Of a stretch of 45,376 bases of DNA, positions 20,289 through 26,937 are shown in pieces. This DNA comes from Ignavibacteriota bacterium (GTDB lineage: Bacteria; Bacteroidota; Ignavibacteria; UBA10030; UBA6906). The notes under the pieces were generated by a model. That model did no database searches, was not told the DNA's origin, and saw only the letters and a list, made by a program, of their open reading frames with translations. A program made the position numbers and the translations under genes. The stretch is from NCBI GenBank assembly GCA_003157485.1, contig PMJQ01000079.1, positions 770 through 46,145 on the forward strand, read 5' to 3'. Positions within the stretch are counted from its first letter, which is position 1; the number at the start of each line of letters is the position of its first letter.

Positions 20289-20344
20289 GCACGCACGACA
20301 GGATTGAATGGGGTAAACGAGGATTCTGGTACGGGAGGGGAACG

Positions 20345-22000
20345 ATGGCGCTCATCGGCTCCGAGATACAGAAAACCGCTGGCTTCGTGAAGAACGAGGA
20401 GCATTGCCGGTCGCTCCTGAACCATCTCCGGACGCGCCAGGAGGCGGTCCGCCAGGGGGGCGGGAAGGGGGCGATGGAAAAGCACCGCGCCGCGGGGAAG
20501 ATGACCGCCCGTGAACGGATCGCGCGGCTTATCGACCCGGGGAGCGCATTTCTGGAGATCGGGCTCTTCGCGGCGTGGGAGATGTACGAGGAGTACGGAG
20601 GGGCGCCTTCCGCAGGAACCGTTTTCGGCACCGGGAGGATAAGCGGCCGCGAGGCGGTGATCGTCGCGAACGACGCCACGGTGAAAGCCGGAGCGTGGTT
20701 CCCTATGACGTGCAGGAAGAATCTCCGGGCGCAGGAGATCGCGATCGAGAACAGGATCCCGATCATCTATCTCGTCGACTCCGCGGGTGTCTTCCTCCCG
20801 CTCCAGAGCGAGATATTTCCCGACAAAGAGCACTTCGGGCGGATATTCAGGAACAACGCCGTCATGTCGTCCCTGGGCATACTGCAGATTGCCGCCATCA
20901 TGGGCCCCTGCGTTGCGGGGGGAGCCTATCTCCCCATCATGAGCGATGAAGCAATGATCGTGGAGGGGACGGGGAGCGTTTTCCTCGCCGGGTCGCACCT
21001 TGTCAAAGCCGCGATCGGAGAGGAGATCGACAACGAGCACCTGGGGGGAGCCCTCGTGCACTCGGAGATCAGCGGCGTGACCGACCACAGGATGGCGAAC
21101 GACGCCGAGTGCCTGGCGCGCATACGGAGCATCATAGCGAAGACCGGATCCCACCCGAAGGCCGGGTTCGACAGGGGAGTCCCGTCGCCTCCGCGGTTCG
21201 ATCCGGCGGAGATCTATGGGCTGCTCCCCGCCGACAGGACGAAACCCTACGACATGCACGAGGTCCTTGCGCGGATCATCGACGGTGGGGACCTTGACGA
21301 ATACAAGGCAGGGTACGGAAAGACCATCGTGACGGGGTATGCCAGGATCGACGGCTGGGCGGTGGGGATTGTCGCCAACCAGCGCGCCGTTGTCAGGACG
21401 AGCGCCGGGGAGATGCAGGTTGGCGGTGTGATTTACAGCGACACCGCCGACAAGGCGGCCCGGTTCGTCATGAACTGCAACCAGAAACTGATCCCCCTCG
21501 TGTTCTTCCAGGACGTCACCGGTTTCATGGTCGGCAGCCGTGCGGAGAAGGGGGGAATAATCAAGGACGGGGCGAAGCTCGTCAACGCGGTTGCCAACAG
21601 CGTCGTTCCGAAATTCACGTTCATTGTCGGCAACAGTTACGGGGCGGGGAACTACGCGATGTGCGGGAAGGCGTATGATCCCAGGCTCATCTTTGCGTGG
21701 CCGACCGCACAGATCGCCGTGATGGGAGGGAAGCAGGCGAGCGAGACCCTGCTGGCGATCAAGATCCGGCAGATGGAAAAGGGGGGGCAGAAGATCGATC
21801 CTGACTCCGGGAAGCGGCTCCTTGCCGACATACAACGCCGTTACGAGCGGGAGACCGACCCCTACTTCGCAGCCGCCCGGATGTGGGTGGACGGGATCAT
21901 CGATCCGGCGGAGACGCGCGCGGCCGTGTCGGAGGGGATATCTCTGGCGATGCATAACCCGGAGATTCCGAAGTTCAATCCCGGCCTCCTTCAAACCTGA
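20345..22000 (+). CDS. acyl-CoA carboxylase beta subunit, methylcrotonyl-CoA carboxylase-like
   Basis: 551 aa. Carboxyltransferase half of a biotin-dependent acyl-CoA carboxylase: two crotonase-fold domains, the first around LVDSAGVFLPLQSEIFPD and GPCVAGGAYLPIMSDE, the second around FFQDVTGFMVG and NSYGAGNYAMCGKAYDP. The FPDKEHFGRIFRNNA segment is the pattern I associate with methylcrotonyl-CoA carboxylase beta rather than propionyl-CoA carboxylase, but the substrate is not proven. No biotin carboxylase/biotin-carrier alpha gene is adjacent. GGAGGGG precedes the ATG. Confidence 0.9.
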   Translation: MALIGSEIQKTAGFVKNEEHCRSLLNHLRTRQEAVRQGGGKGAMEKHRAAGKMTARERIARLIDPGSAFLEIGLFAAWEMYEEYGGAPSAGTVFGTGRISGREAVIVANDATVKAGAWFPMTCRKNLRAQEIAIENRIPIIYLVDSAGVFLPLQSEIFPDKEHFGRIFRNNAVMSSLGILQIAAIMGPCVAGGAYLPIMSDEAMIVEGTGSVFLAGSHLVKAAIGEEIDNEHLGGALVHSEISGVTDHRMANDAECLARIRSIIAKTGSHPKAGFDRGVPSPPRFDPAEIYGLLPADRTKPYDMHEVLARIIDGGDLDEYKAGYGKTIVTGYARIDGWAVGIVANQRAVVRTSAGEMQVGGVIYSDTADKAARFVMNCNQKLIPLVFFQDVTGFMVGSRAEKGGIIKDGAKLVNAVANSVVPKFTFIVGNSYGAGNYAMCGKAYDPRLIFAWPTAQIAVMGGKQASETLLAIKIRQMEKGGQKIDPDSGKRLLADIQRRYERETDPYFAAARMWVDGIIDPAETRAAVSEGISLAMHNPEIPKFNPGLLQT

Positions 22001-22010
22001 CGCACGAGCG

Positions 22011-22784
22011 ATGGTCCGGTTCTCTTCCCGGGGTTTTCCGCTGCTGCTTATTGCGGCGGCCTGTCACGCGAACTCTCCGGGACAGGGGACGCCCCCGCCC
22101 CTCCCCTCCAGGGGTCAGGTGCCGGCGGTGCTGACGTTTCTTTCTCCGCTCCTCATTCCCAAGGTCTTTCAGGACTGCTACAGGTTGAGGGAATATGTCC
22201 GGTCGGGGGAGCTTGCGCGCATCCGCTCCGCATACGGCGATCTGTACGCCGTGGATTGCGTGTTTGACAGGGCGATGCGCCTGTCGTGGAACAACGTATA
22301 CGAGGCGCTCGTTGTGAGCGCGTTCGCGCTCATGGACCATCACAGGGTCGGGGTGCGCATCCCCCTCCTCGGCGCCGTCCTCTGGTTTCCGCTGTCGTCC
22401 GAGTTTGAGGAGGAGTTCCGTGCCCGGGTCGATTCGCTTCCGTCGCATCTGTATCCCGATACACCGCCGGGGCGGGAGGGGGACAGAGACAAGCTCCAGC
22501 ATTTTTTCGGATCGGCGTTTCTGACGGCAATCACGGAATCCCCGGATGGGGCGGACCGTTTCGGGCTCTTTATCGAGTGGGGGGAGGAGCTCTTTATCGT
22601 GGGGGGGGTGAACGATGACAGGGACGTGCGGGCCAACCGCGAGGGACAGCGGTTCGGCCAGCGCCTTCTCACCGACCCCGACGCGCGCCCGTCCAGGTTC
22701 TTCATGCTCGATGGTTCCGGGGAAGGGGCACCGTCGGGCGCTCCATGCGCGGATTCGCTCGAATCTCACCAGGAGGAAAAATGA
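22011..22784 (+). CDS. exported protein of unknown function with DKLQHF-FGS motif
   Basis: 257 aa, not recognised with confidence. The N-terminus has a short basic region and hydrophobic stretch ending LLLIAAAC (C18), so it may be a lipoprotein, although the lipobox has Ala at -3. A Pro-rich linker (26-45) follows. The central part has DRDKLQHFFGSAF (158-170), which recalls the DKxxHFxGS motif of small YfiM/DUF2279-type lipoproteins; this likeness is weak. The C-terminus has GVNDDRDVRANREGQRFG. No membrane segments occur after the signal. It lies 10 nt after the carboxylase gene and its stop overlaps the next gene start (ATGA). Confidence 0.75.
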   Translation: MVRFSSRGFPLLLIAAACHANSPGQGTPPPLPSRGQVPAVLTFLSPLLIPKVFQDCYRLREYVRSGELARIRSAYGDLYAVDCVFDRAMRLSWNNVYEALVVSAFALMDHHRVGVRIPLLGAVLWFPLSSEFEEEFRARVDSLPSHLYPDTPPGREGDRDKLQHFFGSAFLTAITESPDGADRFGLFIEWGEELFIVGGVNDDRDVRANREGQRFGQRLLTDPDARPSRFFMLDGSGEGAPSGAPCADSLESHQEEK

Positions 22785-24139
22785 AATCCGTTCTTGTTGT
22801 CGACGACGAAAAAGCCGTCAGAGATTCCATACGGATGATCCTCGAATACGAGAAATTTGATGTGCATTATGCGGAGGACGGGCCATCGGCGATCGCGGCC
22901 GTGGGAAGCGGCAATTTCGATCTCGTGCTCCTCGACATCAAGATGCCCGGCGAGGACGGGCTGAAGGTCCTCCGCCGGCTCCGCCAGGCGCATCCCGATC
23001 TGCCGATGGTGATGATCTCCGGGCACGGGACGATCGAAACTGCGGTGGAAGCGACCCGGCTCGGAGCGTATGATTTTCTTCCCAAGCCGCTCGATTCTGA
23101 CAAGCTCGTCATTGTCGCCCGGAATGCCGCCGAGCAGCACCGGCTCGTCATGGAGCACCACCGCATGCAGGCGCTTGTTGAAGGGAAGGACGCCATCCTC
23201 GGATCGGGACCGAAGATCAAAGAGGTGATCGCCACGATCGAGCGGGTCGCGCCGACCGACGTCCGCGTTCTCGTCACCGGCGAGAACGGCTCGGGGAAGG
23301 AGCTCGTCGCCAAGGCGATCCACCGCTTAAGCAAACGGAGCGCGAAGCCGCTTATCGAAGTCAACTGTGCGGCGATTCCGAACGAGCTGATTGAATCGGA
23401 GCTCTTTGGACACGAGCGGGGGGCTTTTACGGGAGCGACGGGCCAGCGGGCTGGAAAATTCGAGCTGGCAGACGGGGGGACGCTCTTTCTCGACGAAATA
23501 GGCGACATGAGCCTGAACGCGCAGGCGAAGGTGCTCCGCGCGCTTGAAGAGGGGAAGGTCGAGCGCGTGGGCGGCTCACGCCAGATTCCGGTGGACGTCC
23601 GGGTCATCGCCGCAACGAACAAGGACCTGAAGGAGGCTACCGGGGCGAATCTCTTTCGCCAAGACCTCTTCCACAGGTTGAACGTCATACCGATTCATGT
23701 TCCCCCCTTGCGTGAACGGCGCGAGGATATACCGCTCCTTGCGACCGCGTTCACGGAGGATATCTGCCAGAGAAACGGGATGGCGGTGAAGCGGTTCAGT
23801 GACGAGGCGATTCGTGCCCTTCAGGCGATGGAGTGGCCGGGGAACGTGCGGGAGCTGAGGAACATGGTGGAGAGGCTCGTGATCCTGACTCCGGGGTCGT
23901 ACATCGAACCTTCGCATCTGGAATCGGGGCAGGGAGGGGGGAGCAGGAGCGTGTGGGACGATCTTCTCGGTGCCGGGGGGACGTTCCAGGAGTTCAAGGA
24001 CCGGGCGGAAGCCGCATTCATAAGGAAGAAGCTCGAGGAGAGCGGGTGGAACATCAGCCGCACCGCCGAGGCGCTCGACATACAGCGGAGCCACCTGTAC
24101 AACAAGATGAAGAAGTACGGTCTCGAGCGAAAGGATTGA
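22781..24139 (+). CDS. sigma54-dependent response regulator, NtrC family
   Basis: 452 aa from the ATG at 22781, which has AGGAGG 4-5 nt upstream and overlaps the previous stop. REC domain (1-118; D9/D8 pocket, phospho-acceptor D52, K102), AAA+ domain (about 137-368) with Walker A GENGSGKE (167-174), a canonical sigma54-contact GAFTGA (214-219) and Walker B LFLDEIGD (235-242), then a Fis-type HTH (about 424-446, ISRTAEALDIQRSHLYNKM). It should activate sigma54 promoters when phosphorylated. No histidine kinase is near, so it is an orphan; coupling with the exported protein is the only context clue. Confidence 0.94.
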   Translation: MKSVLVVDDEKAVRDSIRMILEYEKFDVHYAEDGPSAIAAVGSGNFDLVLLDIKMPGEDGLKVLRRLRQAHPDLPMVMISGHGTIETAVEATRLGAYDFLPKPLDSDKLVIVARNAAEQHRLVMEHHRMQALVEGKDAILGSGPKIKEVIATIERVAPTDVRVLVTGENGSGKELVAKAIHRLSKRSAKPLIEVNCAAIPNELIESELFGHERGAFTGATGQRAGKFELADGGTLFLDEIGDMSLNAQAKVLRALEEGKVERVGGSRQIPVDVRVIAATNKDLKEATGANLFRQDLFHRLNVIPIHVPPLRERREDIPLLATAFTEDICQRNGMAVKRFSDEAIRALQAMEWPGNVRELRNMVERLVILTPGSYIEPSHLESGQGGGSRSVWDDLLGAGGTFQEFKDRAEAAFIRKKLEESGWNISRTAEALDIQRSHLYNKMKKYGLERKD

Positions 24140-24250
24140 CCGAAGGTCACGCCCTCTTCAGGCGCCAGCGGTGGCGCAGCTCTCATGCGCCATGCCGAAG
24201 GCCAAGCCGTCTTTGGATTGGCCACCGGTCACGCCGCTCTTAGGCGTGAC
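24137..24250 (+). repeat. string of adjacent short hairpins between convergent genes
   Basis: Starting at the TGA of the sigma54 regulator and ending inside the rlmB-like gene end, there are successive inverted repeats: TGACC-GAA-GGTCA (24137-24149); CGCC-7 nt-GGCG (24150-24164); TGGCGCA-7 nt-TGCGCCA (24172-24192); GGCCAA with one mismatch then CC/GG, closing TTGGCC (24200-24223); GTCACGCC-7 nt-GGCGTGAC (24228-24250). Three loops share a CTCTT/CTCTC core and two units start GGTCACGCC, so they look like diverged copies of one element. There is no T-run; function as a two-way terminator or RNA 3'-end stabiliser is inference. Confidence 0.65.
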
Positions 24251-24977
24251 GCTGTTTCGCCGCCTCGTACATGACGAGCGCCCCCGCCACGGAGGCGTTG
24301 AGCGACTCGATGGCGCCGTACATCGGTATCCGCACAAGCCGGTCGCAGTGTTCGCGCACGAGCCGCCGTATGCCCTTCCCCTCGTTCCCCACGACGATCG
24401 CTGCGGGCGTCGTGTAGTCGAATGCGGTATAGGGGATGTCCCCCTCCAGCGCAACACCCGCCGTCCACAACCCCCGCTCCTTCAGCTCGTCGAGCGTGTT
24501 GACGATATTCGTCACCTCGGCCATCGCCATGTGTTCCGTCGCTCCGGCGGACGCTTTGACGACCGCTGCCGTGACGGAAGCCGCATGGTGCTTCGGGATC
24601 ACCACGCCGTGGACGCCGGCGCATTCGGCCGTTCGAACGAGCGCTCCCAGGTTCTGCGGGTCTTCGATCCCGTCAAGGAGGAGTACGAGGGGTTTCTCCC
24701 CCTTCGCTTCCGCCCTCCGCACGATCTCGTCGAGTCCGACGAATGTCTTCATGTCGCGGACGATCGCGACAACCCCCTGTGTCGTTGCATCGCTTGCCAG
24801 TTCCCTGAATTCCTGCCTGCTCGACTGGCTCACCGGCACCTTGTTCCTTTGCGCCGCCTGCCGGATTTCCTCGATGACCGTTCCCTGTACACCGAGGAGA
24901 AACACGATTTTCTCGATGCTCGTCCCCGCACGCAACGCCTCCATGACCGGTTTTCGTCCCGCGATGATGGCTTGCAT
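24240..24977 (-). CDS. rlmB: 23S rRNA 2'-O-methyltransferase, RlmB/TrmH (SpoU) family
   Basis: 245 aa from the ATG at 24977, which starts MQAIIAGRKPVMEAL. The N-terminal substrate-binding domain (about 1-75) precedes a SPOUT knotted methyltransferase domain with motif 1 LLLDGIEDPQNLGALVRTA, motif 2 IVVGNEGKGIRRLV and motif 3 VRIPMYGAIESLNASVAGAL. RlmB modifies G2251 of 23S rRNA using SAM; other TrmH-family targets are possible. Its stop codon lies in the loop of the last hairpin of the neighbouring structured stretch. It follows the small membrane protein gene by 50 nt. Confidence 0.9.
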   Translation of the reverse strand: MQAIIAGRKPVMEALRAGTSIEKIVFLLGVQGTVIEEIRQAAQRNKVPVSQSSRQEFRELASDATTQGVVAIVRDMKTFVGLDEIVRRAEAKGEKPLVLLLDGIEDPQNLGALVRTAECAGVHGVVIPKHHAASVTAAVVKASAGATEHMAMAEVTNIVNTLDELKERGLWTAGVALEGDIPYTAFDYTTPAAIVVGNEGKGIRRLVREHCDRLVRIPMYGAIESLNASVAGALVMYEAAKQRHA

Positions 24978-25027
24978 GGGCGTCTCCGCTGGGTTTGTGA
25001 ACGTGAGTGACGCTCCGCGTGAAAGTC

Positions 25028-25189
25028 TTACGCCCGCTTCTCGAGACTCCTTCCTGCGATGAACACGATGATCCCGGCAATGCTCAGGTACAGTTCCATC
25101 CACATCGTCGATCCCATGACCCCCTCGACGAGCCCGATCATGACGCAGGCGATGCCGAGGGCTTCAAGCGATTTTCCCACGATCTTCAC
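25028..25189 (-). CDS. small two-segment membrane protein
   Basis: 53 aa from a GTG at 25189; GGGGGAG lies 8-9 nt upstream, supporting this start over longer readings. Two hydrophobic helices are visible: about 11-29 (LGIACVMIGLVEGVMGS) and 32-46 (ELYLSIAGIIVFIAG). Each end carries a similar short motif (GKSLEALG at 5-12, GRSLEKRA at 46-53). I do not know a function; I recall similar tiny proteins with a terminal GR.LE motif in other phyla. It is 17 nt downstream of lgt and so belongs to that operon. Confidence 0.7.
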   Translation of the reverse strand: MKIVGKSLEALGIACVMIGLVEGVMGSTMWMELYLSIAGIIVFIAGRSLEKRA

Positions 25190-25206
25190 TTGCCGTTCTC
25201 CCCCGC

Positions 25207-26031
25207 CTACGTGCTTCTGCGGGACGCCTGCTTTCTGTCCAGTATGTACACTCCCGCGGCGCCGCCGAAAAAGAGGGGGATCGCGATAAGCTGTGCCTCC
25301 GAGAGTCCGAACAGGAGCCGCGGGTTCAGCCTGAGAAATTCCACGGAGAACCTGAACACGCTTGACATCATCAGATACACCATGAACATCTTCCCATCGG
25401 GCCACGGCCTCTTGCGCAGGTTCCAGAGGACCGTGAACCCCGCGGCACCCAGGAGAAACTCGTAGACCGGCGTAGGGTGGCAGGGGGTGTTGTCCGGAAC
25501 GACGCCGCCGGGATACCGCGACGTGATCTCGGGGAAAATCGCGAACGCCCGGGAAGGAGGGAGCGTCCCCTTTGCGTAATTCGTCCCCCAGGGGAGCGTC
25601 GTCGGGAGGCCGTAGTCACCGTCCCCCGAAAGGTGGCAGCCGATCCGCGAAACGCCGTATGCGATGATGAGTCCCATAGCGAGCCCGTCCCAGATCTTCA
25701 GGAAGGGGATCTTCTTCCGCCGCACGTAGACCGAGATCGCGATCATTCCCAGGACAAACCCTCCGTACCATGTCAATCCCCCGGGGGAGAACGCTTCGCC
25801 GACCGGATTCCTGATGAACGTGCTCCATTCCTCGATGAGGAACAGCATCTTGGCGCCCGAGATGCCGAAGACGACCGCCAGTATCGTGATCGTGCTGGCG
25901 ATCTCCGGGTCGAGATTCTTCCGTTTCATCTCGAGGGCCAGGATATAGCTCCCGAGGAGGAAGCCTATCCCCAGCATGAGTCCGAAACTGTAGATCGGGA
26001 AGGGGCCAATCTTAAAGAGGACGGGGATCAT
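25207..26031 (-). CDS. lgt: prolipoprotein diacylglyceryl transferase
   Basis: 274 aa polytopic membrane protein. Lgt transfers diacylglycerol from phosphatidylglycerol to the lipobox cysteine of prolipoproteins, the first step of lipoprotein maturation. It starts MIPVLFKIGPFPIYSFGLML and shows seven or so hydrophobic segments, LTWYGGFVLG with the essential histidine region replaced by the form usual in this group, and the signature VSRIGCHLSGDGDYG (in E. coli GRIGNFINGE). HPTPVYEFLLG follows in the C-terminal half. It overlaps the preceding unknown gene by 20 nt. Confidence 0.93.
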   Translation of the reverse strand: MIPVLFKIGPFPIYSFGLMLGIGFLLGSYILALEMKRKNLDPEIASTITILAVVFGISGAKMLFLIEEWSTFIRNPVGEAFSPGGLTWYGGFVLGMIAISVYVRRKKIPFLKIWDGLAMGLIIAYGVSRIGCHLSGDGDYGLPTTLPWGTNYAKGTLPPSRAFAIFPEITSRYPGGVVPDNTPCHPTPVYEFLLGAAGFTVLWNLRKRPWPDGKMFMVYLMMSSVFRFSVEFLRLNPRLLFGLSEAQLIAIPLFFGGAAGVYILDRKQASRRST

Positions 26032-26452
26032 GAGATGTGCCGGTCTGTGTGGGGGTTGCCGACGGGATGTCGACCTGGAGTGCCCTGCCGCTCACCGCTG
26101 ACGTCAGCGTGACGCGGTCCGTGGTGATGTGTGTGCCGATCGTTGACCGGGCGCCGTCAAGCCCCTCGATGACGATCCTGAGGTCGCCGGAAAGCCCCTC
26201 GTATTCCTTCCGGAATTCCGCGGGACCTGTCGCAGGGAGGTCGAGCGACGGGGTCCGGAGCCCGAGAACCTTCAGACGGAGAACCCCCGGCTCGAGGCGG
26301 TCTTCCACCGCCAGGACGTACCGGAACGTGGAAAACGACTTCGTGGTCTGCAGTGTGACGATCGTCGCCGGCCTCCCCGTCCGTTCGTTCACCGCCGGTG
26401 CGACGAGAATCCGGAACTCCGTCGACTCCTGTTTGTCCTTGCGACCGGCCAT
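26012..26452 (-). CDS. conserved-looking cytoplasmic protein of unknown function
   Basis: 146 aa, not recognised. There is no signal peptide or membrane segment. The sequence alternates beta-type hydrophobic stretches (FRILVAPAV, RPATIVTLQTT, GVLRLKVLGL, LRIVIEGLDG, TTDRVTLTSAV), suggesting a small beta-sandwich. The C-terminal 20 residues are Ser/Thr/Pro-rich and probably disordered. The start ATG shares one base with the ptsN stop (TGATG), and the 3' end overlaps lgt by 20 nt, so it is translated as part of a ptsN-X-lgt operon. The tight coupling supports it being a real gene. Confidence 0.7.
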   Translation of the reverse strand: MAGRKDKQESTEFRILVAPAVNERTGRPATIVTLQTTKSFSTFRYVLAVEDRLEPGVLRLKVLGLRTPSLDLPATGPAEFRKEYEGLSGDLRIVIEGLDGARSTIGTHITTDRVTLTSAVSGRALQVDIPSATPTQTGTSHDPRPL

Positions 26453-26922
26453 CAGGCTTCGAAGTATGTTGCCTCTTCCTGCCTGAACGCGTCGAGGATC
26501 TCGCGCGGGGACTTCAAATCGAGGAGGCGTTTGCGGAACTCCTCCTTGTTCATGAGCCGCGAGATCCTGCTCAGGAGCTTGATGTGCGGGCCGACGAGAT
26601 TGTCCTTCCCCACAAGCAGGAACACAAGGCGGACCGGCTTCTCGTCGAGCGACTGGTAATCGATCGGACGTGCCGTCACGGCGAATGCCGCGACGATGTC
26701 CGTCACGGCCTCCGTCTTTCCGTGAGGGATGGCGAACCCGTTGCCTACTCCTGTGGACATGATCTCTTCCCTCTCGAAGATGGCCTTGCGGACCTTCTCC
26801 TTGTCCGTCACCTTGGGGGAGGTCGCCACGAGATCAATCATGGCGTCAATCACCTCGTTCTTCGTGTTCCCCGGAAGCCCCGTCGCAACGAGATTCTCGG
26901 TCAGGATGTCGCTGATTTTCAT
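26452..26922 (-). CDS. PTS EIIA domain protein, PtsN (nitrogen PTS)-like
   Basis: 156 aa, one EIIA-2 type domain. The phosphorylated histidine is H67 in GFAIPHGKTEAV, followed by VRLVFLLVGKDNLVGPHIKLLSRISRLM. There are no sugar-transport EIIB/EIIC parts nearby, so it is likely a regulatory EIIA (EIIANtr-like) or part of a sugar-free phosphorelay. It begins MKISDILTENLV, as usual for the family. It lies 15 nt after the guanylyltransferase fusion gene; the 1-nt overlap with the next gene implies coupled translation. Confidence 0.88.
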   Translation of the reverse strand: MKISDILTENLVATGLPGNTKNEVIDAMIDLVATSPKVTDKEKVRKAIFEREEIMSTGVGNGFAIPHGKTEAVTDIVAAFAVTARPIDYQSLDEKPVRLVFLLVGKDNLVGPHIKLLSRISRLMNKEEFRKRLLDLKSPREILDAFRQEEATYFEA

Positions 26923-26937
26923 GTTCTCGCTTTTCTC

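Noticed and set aside
20192-21994. 600-codon minus-strand frame opposite the acyl-CoA carboxylase beta gene
   Set aside because: Shadow of a well-supported gene; no motifs and no start context.
24140-24239. Reading the hairpin string as a CRISPR or as an intrinsic terminator
   Set aside because: Units are irregular in length and sequence, with no spacers, and there is no T-run after any stem on either strand.
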